64,000 bases of DNA from Bradyrhizobium sp. 138 (GTDB lineage Bacteria > Pseudomonadota > Alphaproteobacteria > Rhizobiales > Xanthobacteraceae): contig NZ_JADPKT010000029.1 in assembly GCF_023074075.1 (NCBI RefSeq), positions 62,001 through 126,000 of the forward strand. Reading direction: 5' to 3'. Made by a program: the position numbers and the translations under genes. A model generated the notes under the pieces. That model searched no databases. It saw only the letters and a program-made list of their open reading frames with translations, and was not told the origin of the DNA. Positions 1 to 7,732 of this stretch are shown here, piece after piece. Position 1 is the first letter of the stretch; every line of letters starts with the position of its first letter.

Positions 1-361
1 CGACCGCCCCGGTCCAGTCCTTGAAGCCGCCGACATTATAGACCTTCTCGTAACCCATATCCTTCAGGAGCTTGCCGGCCAGCGCCGATCTGCCGCCGGA
101 GGCGCAATAGAGAATGACGCTCTTGCTCTTGTCGAACGCCTTGTCGTGATAGGGCGATTCCGGGTCCGCGCGAAACTCCAGCATCCCGCGCGAGACATGC
201 AAGGCCCCCGCGATCTTGCCGCTGGCGACGACCTCCGGCGCATCGCGAACGTCGACGACCAGCGTGTTGCCGCTCTTGATCATCTCGGCCGCCTGTTCCG
301 ACGTGATCTTGGGGACCGCCGCGTTCGCGGCTTCGAGCATCTGCTTGACGCTGGTCGGCAT
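1..361 (-). CDS. Rhodanese-like domain protein (3' end outside window)
   Basis: This is a single-domain rhodanese, a cytoplasmic sulfurtransferase family that carries sulfane sulfur on an active-site cysteine. The start at 361 (MPTSVKQMLEAANA) is preceded by a good GGAGG ribosome site. The domain is visible in order: an IT-x-EQAAEMI helix, the VVDVRDAPE strand and loop, and the active-site loop CASGGRSALAG, whose Cys would hold the persulfide. The last helix (GFKDW) is reached just before the window edge, so only a few residues are missing. The physiological sulfur donor and acceptor cannot be inferred from the neighbours. Confidence 0.88.
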   Translation of the reverse strand, partial: MPTSVKQMLEAANAAVPKITSEQAAEMIKSGNTLVVDVRDAPEVVASGKIAGALHVSRGMLEFRADPESPYHDKAFDKSKSVILYCASGGRSALAGKLLKDMGYEKVYNVGGFKDWTGAV

Positions 362-414
362 TGGGTTTCCTCCATTGTTGCTCCCGGGGAGGATAGCACG
401 TTTGCTGTGCTTCG

Positions 415-434
415 CCTCCTCCTGTCGGAGGAGG
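415..434. other. GC-rich hairpin
   Basis: An 8-bp perfect stem (CCTCCTCC / GGAGGAGG) with a 4-base loop lies between the 42-aa gene and the rhodanese gene, both on the minus strand. No T-run follows on either strand, so it is not a classical terminator. Its role is unknown. Confidence 0.3.
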
Positions 435-539
435 ATGGTATGCCAGGCAAGAAAGCCGCTTCGTCGCGCATCAGGCGCCGGCTCGTCGGAAGTGCGCAGC
501 TAGTTGCCGAGCAACCGCATGCGACAGCGGTCATCAACG

Positions 540-668
540 TCACCGCACGCCCGTGCCTTTGCAGCGCTGGCACTTCACCACCCTGTCGCCCTTCTTGAGC
601 AAACCCTTGCCCTCACAATTCTTGCATTTCTGCTTCTTCTTGATGTTCGGGCCTTTTTCACTGGTCAT
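540..668 (-). CDS. 42-aa zinc-ribbon-like protein (DnaJ-type CxxCxGxG repeats)
   Basis: The small protein starts MTSEKGPNIKKKQ and carries two CxxC units, CKNCEGKG and CQRCKGTG, about 16 residues apart. They match half of the zinc-binding region of DnaJ, so it probably binds one zinc ion. The start at 668 is supported by AGGAG placed six bases upstream. A longer in-frame extension exists but lacks these features. The basic N-terminus and minimal size suggest a small RNA- or chaperone-associated zinc protein, but no function is established. It lies between the rhodanese gene and a decayed universal stress gene. Confidence 0.7.
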   Translation of the reverse strand: MTSEKGPNIKKKQKCKNCEGKGLLKKGDRVVKCQRCKGTGVR

Positions 669-747
669 GAAAGTCTCCTGCCGCCAGACGGCGGTCTCGT
701 GCGGGTGCTCGGCGAAACAGCGGAGCGGTGCGACGTAAGCCCTACAC

Positions 748-930
748 TCATGCCGGCTTCGGCACCACCAGCACCGGCACGCTTCCGTCCACCAGGACCT
801 CGGATGTCTGGCTGCCCAGAAACAGCTTCCTGAGGCCGCGGCGTCCATGAGAGGCCATGACGATCAGGTCGCCCCCCTGGACTTTGCCGTTTCAATGATC
901 GAATGAGCTGTAGAAAGTCCAATGCTTCAG
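748..930 (-). pseudogene. Universal stress protein (UspA) remnant
   Basis: The minus strand encodes the typical UspA C-terminus, including LIVMASHGRRGLRKLFLGS and a final VPVLVVPKPA before the stop at 748. Just upstream the matching residues AHSIIETAKSRG lie in a different frame, so there is a frameshift near the G-run around 878. A stop codon precedes that fragment, and the N-terminal ATP-binding half is absent. The gene is therefore a decayed fragment, not a functional stress protein. Confidence 0.72.
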
Positions 931-955
931 ATTTCCATCGCTCGGCGTCAGGCGA

Positions 956-1930
956 TCACAACCCATCGGGCGGCAGGCCGGTTGTGATTGCCGCCACCGG
1001 CCGGGCGCGCACGCGCTCGCGATAGAACGCGTAGAGACCGGACAGCACGATGATCGTCGCTCCCGTCACCATCACGGCGTCGGGCCTGTCGCCGAACACC
1101 AGATAGCCGAACAGCATGGCCCACAGCAGCGCCGAATAGCGGAACGGTGCGACCGCCGAGATATCGCCCGTTCGCAGCGCCATGATGATGCACTGATAGC
1201 CGATGAGGAGCAGAACCGCGGCGAATGCCAACAGAGCGAGCGCGCGGCCGGATGGCAGCGTCCACCCGCCGAGCGGAACAAGGATGCCGGCTCCGGCGAT
1301 CGTGACGCTAACGGTGGTCAACAGGGTGACGAACAGCGTTGGAATTGGCGCGGGTATTCGCTTGGTCGCCAGATCGCGTACAGCGGAGAAAATCACCGAG
1401 ATCAGCGCGAACAGCGAAAATTGGTTGAATCCCTCAACGCCCGGGCGAACGATGATGAGAACGCCGATGAAGCCGGCTGCGATCGCCAGCCAGCGCCGCC
1501 AGCCGACAGGTTCGCCGAACGTCAAGGCTGCGCCGAGTGTGATGGCGAGTGGCAGCACCTGAAGGATCGCCGTGGCATTCGCCAGAGGCAAGTTCACGAT
1601 CGCCGCCAGCAACAACATCGTTCCGCCGACTTCGCCGGCCATCCGCAGCACGACCGCCTTCGTCATCAGCGTGCGTAGCGGCCGCAGCACCCGCTGATGC
1701 AATGCAAGTGCGGCGATCAGCACACTCGCGAACAGGCCTCGTACCAACATGACCTGGCCGAAATTCAACTCGGCCGACACCGCCTTGGTGATCGCGTCGT
1801 TCATGGTGAGAGCCGCCATGGCGGCGGCCATGAGCAGGCTTCCGCGAATATTCGGGGACAGGGCCAAATCAATGATTCCGTGCCCGGTCGGTCTTAGATC
1901 TGGCGCCGCCGTTTTTTCTCTGTGTCTCAC
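956..1930 (-). CDS. EamA/DMT family transporter
   Basis: This 324-residue polytopic membrane protein belongs to the drug/metabolite transporter superfamily. Two EamA repeats are visible, each of about five hydrophobic helices, for example LLMAAAMAALTMND near the start and FAAVLLLIGYQCIIMAL in the second half. The start is a GTG at 1930 that overlaps the stop of the upstream DUF3237 gene, which indicates translational coupling in the operon running from 2825. EamA proteins are usually inner-membrane exporters or importers of metabolites. The substrate is not predictable, although the neighbouring small enzymes suggest export of a compound they act on. Confidence 0.85.
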   Translation of the reverse strand: MRHREKTAAPDLRPTGHGIIDLALSPNIRGSLLMAAAMAALTMNDAITKAVSAELNFGQVMLVRGLFASVLIAALALHQRVLRPLRTLMTKAVVLRMAGEVGGTMLLLAAIVNLPLANATAILQVLPLAITLGAALTFGEPVGWRRWLAIAAGFIGVLIIVRPGVEGFNQFSLFALISVIFSAVRDLATKRIPAPIPTLFVTLLTTVSVTIAGAGILVPLGGWTLPSGRALALLAFAAVLLLIGYQCIIMALRTGDISAVAPFRYSALLWAMLFGYLVFGDRPDAVMVTGATIIVLSGLYAFYRERVRARPVAAITTGLPPDGL

Positions 1931-2427
1931 AGGACTCGGTAGATTCGGAAGTCGATGTGGCCGGCGGAAAACTCGTTGTAGCCGAGCAGAACCAGGTCAT
2001 TGAGCCATGAATAGCGCTGGTCGGATGTTTCGAGCGTCGGTGTCGTGCGCAGATAGGTCTCTTCGAACGGCAGTCGCTCGCCGTTTGCCAAGCGCTTTCG
2101 CCCGTCGGCTGGAAGCTTCGCGATCCCTCGTGCTTCGCAATAGATCAGCGCACCATCGTCAGTCCGGATCGCCCCTCGGATGTCCAGGCGGCTGATGCCG
2201 TCCGTGCCGAGCAGCACCCAATCGACACTGCCGGGCAGGAAATTGCCGTGCAGGCGCGGACCGTCGATCCGGCCACCCTTGCCGATATACGGCATCAATG
2301 TGCCTCGAGGTGTCGAAATGATCGGCGGTAACTCCAGGTCCACGCTGAGATCGCAGAGGTGCTCGACCGGCAAGCTGTCGAGTGGCGGGTAATCGAAAAG
2401 CGGTTTCGCTGCCACGGCGATATTCAC
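1927..2427 (-). CDS. DUF3237 family protein
   Basis: This 166-residue protein resembles the DUF3237 family: an N-terminal PLFDYPPLDSLPVEHLCDLSVDLE segment, then alternating beta-strands with RLHGNFLPGSVDWVLLGTDG and LDIRGAIRTDDGALIYCEARG. The GTG at 2427 is chosen because it overlaps the TGA of the preceding gene, the same arrangement as at the next junction, and matches the usual family length. A longer reading frame extends to 2586 but runs over the preceding gene. Biochemical function of the family is poorly defined. It is the middle gene of the NTF2-like / DUF3237 / EamA operon. Confidence 0.8.
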   Translation of the reverse strand: MNIAVAAKPLFDYPPLDSLPVEHLCDLSVDLELPPIISTPRGTLMPYIGKGGRIDGPRLHGNFLPGSVDWVLLGTDGISRLDIRGAIRTDDGALIYCEARGIAKLPADGRKRLANGERLPFEETYLRTTPTLETSDQRYSWLNDLVLLGYNEFSAGHIDFRIYRVL

Positions 2428-2825
2428 GATGCCGCTCCTAACGCTGCCTTGACCTGGGCGTAGTCGAAGAACGTGTCCTTTCGCGTGACCTGTCCCTCGG
2501 CATCCACTTCCACGACGTCGAGGGCATGAAATCCTCGCCGATCCTGACCCGGCGGCTGGAATGTAAGCGTCCAGTCGAGCGTCCAATGCTTCTCCCCGAG
2601 CAGGAGACGGTGCGTCTCGACACCAAACCCAGGGTAACGCTCGAAGATCTCAGCGAATTCCTTGTGTAATGCATCGTGTCCGCGCACCTCGCCGCTACGG
2701 CCGTGGGCTTGGAACGTCGAGTTTGGCGCGTGAAGTGCGAGAATGGCGTCAGGATCATGAGACATCCAGGCACGGGCATAGCGCTCGGCGATCGCCGCGA
2801 CGTTCAGATGGTTGGGTTTTGACAT
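2424..2825 (-). CDS. SnoaL/NTF2-like polyketide-cyclase fold protein
   Basis: The 133-residue product has the NTF2-like cone fold signature: an N-terminal helix (AIAERYARAWMSHDPDAILALHAPNSTFQAH), a middle helix (HDALHKEFAEIFERYPGF) and a C-terminal sheet ending in RKDTFFDYAQVKAAL. Such proteins are small isomerases, dehydratases or ligand-binding proteins. The start at 2825 has an AGAGG ribosome site. An upstream in-frame extension to 2933 would run into the intergenic control region and is rejected. It is the first gene of an operon divergent from the HxlR regulator at 2948, which probably controls it. Confidence 0.8.
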   Translation of the reverse strand: MSKPNHLNVAAIAERYARAWMSHDPDAILALHAPNSTFQAHGRSGEVRGHDALHKEFAEIFERYPGFGVETHRLLLGEKHWTLDWTLTFQPPGQDRRGFHALDVVEVDAEGQVTRKDTFFDYAQVKAALGAAS

Positions 2826-2947
2826 AGAGACCTCTCGTTTGAGTGCGGCTGCGGAGGGTAGGCGTACCCCAAGGTCGCCGGGACGCTTGCAATCGGCCCC
2901 GCGAAGGGGCACATCAGTGCATATGATTTTCATAGGGTCAAGTAGGT

Positions 2948-3475
2948 ATGAAAAAGAAAGCCACTAGGGGACGGGCCGTATTGCCCGTGGTTCGCCGCAC
3001 CCAATGTCCTGTCGCCCGCGCCCAGGAGATCGTGGGCGACCGCTGGACCGTGCTCGTTCTCCGGGAGCTCTTCATGGGCAATCAACGCTTCGAGGAGGTT
3101 CAAGCGCAGACACAGGCAACCCCGCAGATGCTGGCGGCGCGACTCAAAAAACTCGAGGCTGACGGCTTGATTGAACGGCGTCCGTACAGCGAACGTCCGC
3201 TTCGACATGAGTACTTCCTGACCGAAATGGGTTTGGCATTTTATCCCGTGCTCCTGGCGTTGCGTGCCTGGGGTGAAACCTGGTTCAAGTCCAAAGAAGA
3301 AGAGGTCGCAATCCACTACACCCACATCCCTTGCGGGGAGGATCCGGGCTTAGGTCCCGCATGCCAAAGTTGCGGAGCGGTGATGCGCCGAAATGAACTC
3401 GTGCCTCGGCTCAGCGATGCCTTTGCAGAAGAGCGAAAGAACAAGCGGGCAATCTTCAAGGCTGTTCGGGCCTAA
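2948..3475 (+). CDS. HxlR family transcriptional regulator
   Basis: This 175-residue winged-helix regulator shows the HxlR core: CPVARAQEIVGDRWTVLVLREL, then MLAARLKKLEADGLIERRPYSERPLRHEYFLTEMGL. The conserved Cys before the first helix is the residue used for redox or electrophile sensing in some family members. A C-terminal tail contains a CGE and CQSC pair, which could bind a metal but is not family-defining. The gene is divergent from the SnoaL/DUF3237/EamA operon with about 120 bp between starts, so local control of that operon is the obvious inference. Confidence 0.87.
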   Translation: MKKKATRGRAVLPVVRRTQCPVARAQEIVGDRWTVLVLRELFMGNQRFEEVQAQTQATPQMLAARLKKLEADGLIERRPYSERPLRHEYFLTEMGLAFYPVLLALRAWGETWFKSKEEEVAIHYTHIPCGEDPGLGPACQSCGAVMRRNELVPRLSDAFAEERKNKRAIFKAVRA

Positions 3476-3528
3476 CTGCGCCAGCCGCTACGATGGAGCG
3501 GTTTCCAAGCGTCTACGCAGGAGCGACC

Positions 3529-4434
3529 ATGCCCCATAAGCCCACAGATTTGCCTGCGATCGAATGGGAAGATCTGCGCTATTTCCTGCACCTGGTTCGC
3601 GAAAAGAGCCTCTCGGGTGCCGCACGAAAGCTGGGTACCACGCAGCCGACGATGAGCCGGCGCCTCGAGCTGTTCGAAAGGAAGCTCGGCGCGATCCTGT
3701 TCGACCGCCTTCCGTCCGGCCTTCGGCTCTCGGATACCGGACGGCAAATCCTCGACTATGCCGAGAGGATGGAAGACGCAGCGCTCGCCGCGCAGCGGAT
3801 CGCAGTCGGCAGCAGCGCCGGACTAACGGGAACGGTGCGCGTGACTTCGGCCGAATGGCTGGGGGCACGGATCCTCTCGCCATTGCTGGCGAAGTTCTGT
3901 GCGGCGCATCCGACAGTCACCGTCGAGCTGGTGACCGACGCCGAGGCCCTGAGCCTCACGCGACGGGAGATCGATGTCGCCCTGCGCTTCGGACGCTTCC
4001 AGCAGGACGGACTGATGCAGCGGAAGATCGGCAACATTCCGTTCGAGCTTTGTGCCGCTGCAGCCTACCTCAGGGCAAAAGGACCACCTGACTTTTCGCG
4101 CGGTGGCGCCGGCGCTGCGCTCATCACGATGAACGCGGCGCTCGCCGATAGCGTTGCGGAGACGAAGTGGCTGCGTCGCCATTTGCCGCAGGCACATGTT
4201 GGATTCTGCAGCAACAGCCGCGATGGCCAGGCCGCGGCCGCCGCCGCCGGCGCGGGCCTGGTCTGCATACCAACGCGCCTCGCGTCAGCCTATCCCGAGC
4301 TTCGTCCGGTCAAGACGCCGGCTCCCGTCCCGAGCCGCGAGCTGTGGCTGGGATTTCACCGCGACACCGGCAAGATCCCGCGGGTTCGCGGCCTGGTGGA
4401 CTTCATCGCAGGAGAATTCCGGCAATTCGCCTGA
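3529..4434 (+). CDS. LysR family transcriptional regulator
   Basis: The 301-residue product has an N-terminal LysR helix-turn-helix (RYFLHLVREKSLSGAARKLGTTQPTMSRRLELFERKLG) and a C-terminal periplasmic-binding-like effector domain from about residue 95. The start at 3529 is chosen because AGGAG lies five bases upstream. An in-frame ATG at 3493 lacks a ribosome site. It precedes the CMD-family and DUF302 genes on the same strand by about 100 bp and may regulate them, although LysR regulators more often control divergent genes. The ligand is unknown. Confidence 0.88.
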   Translation: MPHKPTDLPAIEWEDLRYFLHLVREKSLSGAARKLGTTQPTMSRRLELFERKLGAILFDRLPSGLRLSDTGRQILDYAERMEDAALAAQRIAVGSSAGLTGTVRVTSAEWLGARILSPLLAKFCAAHPTVTVELVTDAEALSLTRREIDVALRFGRFQQDGLMQRKIGNIPFELCAAAAYLRAKGPPDFSRGGAGAALITMNAALADSVAETKWLRRHLPQAHVGFCSNSRDGQAAAAAAGAGLVCIPTRLASAYPELRPVKTPAPVPSRELWLGFHRDTGKIPRVRGLVDFIAGEFRQFA

Positions 4435-4541
4435 TGGTTCGGCAGACTGTATGGCGGCCATACGACCGTAGCCGATGGCTTCGCTGAGGTCGCACATCTA
4501 CCTCTTGAGCTCGACAACCCCGTCGATCGAGGAAAGAGACA

Positions 4542-4901
4542 ATGATGATGGATTGGAAAGCCTATCGCAGCGACCTGCTGGCGCAGATCGGCGACATTGG
4601 TGCGCTAAGCCCGGAGACGCTGAAGGGGTATCGCCAACTCGGCGCGGCTGGCGCCCAGACAGGAAAGCTCGATGACAAGACGCGCGAGCTGATCGCACTG
4701 GCGGCGGCCGTGACCGCCCGCTGCGACGGATGTATTGCGGTTCACGCCGATGCCGCCGCACGTTACGGCGCGAGCCGCGAAGAGCTCGCGGAGGCCCTTG
4801 GCGTTGCGATCGCGATCGGTGCGGGCGCTTCGTTGGTCTACTCGGCGCGGACGCTCGAAGCGTTCGACGCGAGCAGGCCTTCAAAACCGGGTGGAGGCTG
4901 A
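4542..4901 (+). CDS. Carboxymuconolactone decarboxylase (AhpD-like) family protein
   Basis: This 119-residue all-helical protein carries the CMD/AhpD signature: DDKTRELIALAAAVTARCDGCIAVHADAA, containing Cys-x2-Cys-x3-His. The CxxC pair is the redox centre of AhpD-type members, which act in peroxide defence; true decarboxylases lack it. A GGAAAGAG ribosome site precedes the start. The DUF302 gene begins 5 bp after the stop, so the two are co-transcribed. A general thiol peroxidase or disulfide reductase role is inferred from the motif. Confidence 0.87.
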   Translation: MMMDWKAYRSDLLAQIGDIGALSPETLKGYRQLGAAGAQTGKLDDKTRELIALAAAVTARCDGCIAVHADAAARYGASREELAEALGVAIAIGAGASLVYSARTLEAFDASRPSKPGGG

Positions 4902-4905
4902 TCCC

Positions 4906-5355
4906 ATGACGCAGGCACTGCAACCTGTGGCCTTCTCCAGATGCGGCTCGGCGGCGACTTCCTTTCAAAGGTCGGTCACCTCTTCGCTGGCGGTCGAGGA
5001 GGTGGTTGCCCGCTTGAAGCAGGGGATCGTTGCGGCAGACCTCTGGATCCTGCACGAGATCAACCCGCAAATGCTGCTCAACCGTGGCGGCTTCGCGATC
5101 GGCCCCGCGCGTCAGGTGCTGTTTTTCCACCCACGCCTGATGACGCGGCTGCTGGCCGCCGATAGTGAGGCGCTGCTGGAGGCGCCGCTGAAATTCGCGG
5201 TGATCGGCTTTCCCGACAGCGCAACCGAACTGCGATGGATCGACCCGGGCAAGGCCTTCGCGCGCTATGGCTCGCCGGCGTTGACCGAGCTCGGAAACGA
5301 GCTCGCCGGCCTCTGCGAGGATATCGTGACCGGCATCAATCTCGAAGGCACGTAA
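4906..5355 (+). CDS. DUF302 domain protein
   Basis: The 149-residue product fits the DUF302 family: a first segment with SLAVEEVVARLKQGIVAADLWILHEINPQMLLNRGG, then FFHPRLMTRLLAADSEALLEAPLKFAVI and a final strand with the DPGKAFARYGSPALTELGNEL helix. The start at 4906 has GGAGG eight bases upstream and follows the CMD gene by four bases, which indicates coupling. DUF302 proteins are small soluble alpha/beta proteins of undefined biochemistry, often beside redox or sulfur genes. No signal peptide is seen. Confidence 0.8.
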   Translation: MTQALQPVAFSRCGSAATSFQRSVTSSLAVEEVVARLKQGIVAADLWILHEINPQMLLNRGGFAIGPARQVLFFHPRLMTRLLAADSEALLEAPLKFAVIGFPDSATELRWIDPGKAFARYGSPALTELGNELAGLCEDIVTGINLEGT

Positions 5356-5525
5356 AAATAGCCGTCGGTGCAGCCAAACCGGCTTGCCGTAGCGAGACCC
5401 GACGTTGCGAGACGAGCCCTAAGAGGGCTGAAAGCCCAACCCCTTGCATTCACATGGCTTTCCGACCGAATGGAAGGCGCCTTGGTTGGCGCGCGCTCCG
5501 TTGCGTCTTAGCATTTGCAGCAAGT

Positions 5526-5542
5526 CGTAGGTGATGCTACAG
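5526..5542. promoter_or_regulatory. Possible degenerate MntR box upstream of exbB
   Basis: The sequence CGTAGGTGATGCTACAG shares the GTAG and GCTAC half-sites, at similar spacing, with the strong palindrome before the TonB receptor and mntR. About 11 of 18 positions agree. It sits 40 bp upstream of exbB, where a repressor could act. The match is weak. Confidence 0.35.
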
Positions 5543-5580
5543 AATGAAGTACAGGAAACGACATCAGAAGAACGCATCCG

Positions 5581-6429
5581 ATGCAATTTCATGCACTTCC
5601 AGGCCGTCGCTGTGGTTCCACCGGTCGGGCGGCCTCCCGCGTCCCGGCAATGGTCACGTTTTGCCTGATCGGCGCGATGGGGCCCGCGCTCGCGCAACAG
5701 GGTTCCGAGAGCACGGCGGTCGCTGCCGCGATACTCCCTCGCGATCTCAGTCCCTGGGGCATGTTCATGCAGGCGGACGTCATCGTGAAGGCCGTCATGG
5801 TCGGGCTTGCTTTCGCCACGCTGGTTACCTGCACGGTTTGCCTGTCCAAGACGATCGAACTGTTCGGTGCGCGCCGCAATGTCAGGCGCGCCCTGCGCGA
5901 GCTTGCGGTGGCGCGGAGCCTGGACGAGGCGGTGCGAGCCGTCCGCGAGGGGCCCGTAGCATGGTTGCTCGAGGGCACTGTCGCCGAGCTCGATCTGAGC
6001 ACCGATCGGATGGACAAGGAAGGAATCAAGGCACGGATCGCTTCCCGGCTGCAGCAGATCGAGGCGGCCGCAAGCCGGCGCATCGCATTCGGCACCGGCG
6101 TGCTGGCGACCATCGGAGCAACCGGTCCCTTTGTGGGCCTGTTCGGCACCGTCTGGGGCATCATGAATAGCTTCGTCGGCATCTCGAAATCCCAGACCAC
6201 CAACCTCGCCGTAGTCGCGCCCGGCATCGCGGAAGCGCTGCTGGCAACCGCGCTCGGGCTCGTTGCCGCCATTCCGGCGGTGGTGATCTACAACCTGTTT
6301 GCCCGTCAGATCGCAGCGTATCGCGCGCTGCTTGGCGACAGCTCGGCGGAGATCGCGCGGCTGGCGGGCCGGGATCTCGATGGCGGCACCGTCTCCGCCA
6401 GGCGGCTGCGGCTCGCTGCGGCGGAGTAG
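5581..6429 (+). CDS. exbB: ExbB, proton-channel subunit of TonB energising complex
   Basis: This 282-residue MotA/TolQ/ExbB family membrane protein uses proton-motive force with ExbD to energise TonB. It has an N-terminal hydrophobic segment ending in ALAQ (signal-like), a first helix near residue 70 (IVKAVMVGLAFATLVTCTVCLSK), and the conserved paired helices GVLATIGATGPFVGLFGTVWGIMNSF and APGIAEALLATALGLVAAIPAVVIYNLF. Those two carry the family's Gly-rich and Thr/Pro residues. It is the first gene of exbB-exbD-tonB. The receptor ends convergently after tonB, so the complex probably powers that receptor. Confidence 0.93.
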   Translation: MQFHALPGRRCGSTGRAASRVPAMVTFCLIGAMGPALAQQGSESTAVAAAILPRDLSPWGMFMQADVIVKAVMVGLAFATLVTCTVCLSKTIELFGARRNVRRALRELAVARSLDEAVRAVREGPVAWLLEGTVAELDLSTDRMDKEGIKARIASRLQQIEAAASRRIAFGTGVLATIGATGPFVGLFGTVWGIMNSFVGISKSQTTNLAVVAPGIAEALLATALGLVAAIPAVVIYNLFARQIAAYRALLGDSSAEIARLAGRDLDGGTVSARRLRLAAAE

Positions 6430-6433
6430 GCCG

Positions 6434-6859
6434 ATGGCGATCGATCTCAATCAGGCCGGCGGCGACCTCGCGGAGGTCAATGACATCAACGTGACGCCGT
6501 TCATCGACGTCATTCTTGTGCTCCTCATCATCTTCATGGTCGCCGCGCCGCTTGCAACCGTCGACATCGCCGTCGATCTGCCGGCATCCAATGCGCAGCC
6601 ACACCCGCGTCCGGACAAGCCGGTCTATCTGACGGTCAAGCCGGATCTCTCCCTGTCGGTCGGCGACGAGACGGTTGGCCGTGCCGCGCTCGCCGGCGTG
6701 CTCGATGCCGCCACCAATGGCCAGAAGGACACGCGAATTTTTCTCCGCGGCGACAAGACCGTTCCATACGGCGAGATCATGCGGGTCATGAACGGGCTGC
6801 GGACGGCCGGTTATCTGAAGGTGGCGCTGGTCGGACTGGAGCAGACGACCGAACCATGA
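6434..6859 (+). CDS. exbD: ExbD, TonB energising complex subunit
   Basis: The 141-residue protein starts MAIDLNQAGGDLAEVNDINVTPF and has a single transmembrane helix (FIDVILVLLIIFMVAAPL), in which the Asp of PFIDVILVL is the proton-carrying residue of the ExbD/TolR family. A periplasmic domain follows (residues about 50-141) with GRAALAGVLDAATNGQKDTRIFLRGDKTVPYGEIMRVMNGL. The gene begins 4 bp after exbB and its stop overlaps tonB, so it is the middle cistron of the operon. Confidence 0.94.
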   Translation: MAIDLNQAGGDLAEVNDINVTPFIDVILVLLIIFMVAAPLATVDIAVDLPASNAQPHPRPDKPVYLTVKPDLSLSVGDETVGRAALAGVLDAATNGQKDTRIFLRGDKTVPYGEIMRVMNGLRTAGYLKVALVGLEQTTEP

Positions 6860-7608
6860 AGCGTCTCGCCGCCGAAGATGCGTCGGACCTGAAGCGCTGG
6901 ACGTTCAGCAGCCTCGCCGTCCTGACCATGTACAGTGCACTCGCCGCTTCGCTCGCGACGTGGCAACGGCCCGACGATCTCGATCCGGCCGAGCCGGCCG
7001 GCGCCGTGGTGGTCGACCTTGCACCGCTGCCGGCCGCCCCATCGACCACGCCGACCGACATTCCGCCCGGGCCGGAGCAGGCGATGTCCGAGGCGCGCCC
7101 CGAGGCAAAGCCGGAGGTCGCACAGCCCGACGATGTGCCCGAGCTTCCGCCGGCTTCCAATCCGGAGGCCGTCGTCGATGCGCGAACCAAGGCGCAGCCG
7201 GACGCTGCACCGGAGCAACAGGCCGCGGCGTCGGCGTCGGCGCCGCCGGCCGTGTCGGACCGCGTTGCGCCGGTGGCGGTGGCGCCGACGCAGGGACAGC
7301 CCGCTCAAAAGGATTCGCAGGCGCTTGCGACCTGGCGTTCACAGATCCTGGCTCTGGTCGAACGCAACAAGCGCTATCCGGAAGCCGCGCGATCGCGGCG
7401 TGAGCAGGGCATCACGCAGGTCCGATTCACGCTGGACCATGGCGGCATGGTCGGTGATGCACACGTGATCCAGAGTTCGGGCTCGGACGCGTTGGACAGC
7501 GAAGCTGTCGCCCTGTTGAAGCGCGCGCAGCCGTTTCCTGCGCCACCCGATACGCTTGCCGGCAACGTCGTTGTGGTCAGATTGCCGATCCGTTTCACCG
7601 TCAAGTAG
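6856..7608 (+). CDS. tonB: TonB family protein
   Basis: The 250-residue protein has an N-terminal membrane anchor near residues 15-35, a long Pro/Ala/Glu-rich periplasm-spanning region (about 45-150), and a C-terminal TonB domain with YPEAARSRREQGITQVRFTLD, SSGSDALDSEAVALLKRAQPFPAPP and a final VVVRLPIRFTVK strand. TonB contacts the TonB box of outer-membrane receptors and transmits energy from ExbBD. The ATG overlaps the exbD stop by four bases. The receptor gene on the opposite strand ends about 120 bp downstream. Confidence 0.93.
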   Translation: MKRLAAEDASDLKRWTFSSLAVLTMYSALAASLATWQRPDDLDPAEPAGAVVVDLAPLPAAPSTTPTDIPPGPEQAMSEARPEAKPEVAQPDDVPELPPASNPEAVVDARTKAQPDAAPEQQAAASASAPPAVSDRVAPVAVAPTQGQPAQKDSQALATWRSQILALVERNKRYPEAARSRREQGITQVRFTLDHGGMVGDAHVIQSSGSDALDSEAVALLKRAQPFPAPPDTLAGNVVVVRLPIRFTVK

Positions 7609-7631
7609 GATCGCCGTCCCTTGCGCCCTAA

Positions 7632-7732
7632 AGCATGATCCGGAAAAGTGCGCAGCGGTTTTCCGAAAAGATCATGCTCAAACAACAACCTAAAGCGCGA
7701 TGACGATTCATCCTAATCGCATCGCGCTTTAG
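7632..7732. repeat. Rhizobial double-hairpin palindromic intergenic repeat
   Basis: Two nested inverted repeats occur in a row. AGCATGATC (7632-7640) pairs with GATCATGCT (7670-7678), with an inner CGGAAAA/TTTTCCG pair. CTAAAGCGCGATG (7690-7702) pairs with CATCGCGCTTTAG (7720-7732). I recognise this as an element common in Bradyrhizobium and relatives. It lies between convergent tonB and the receptor gene, probably ends both transcripts, and supplies the receptor's stop codon at 7729-7731. Confidence 0.8.
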
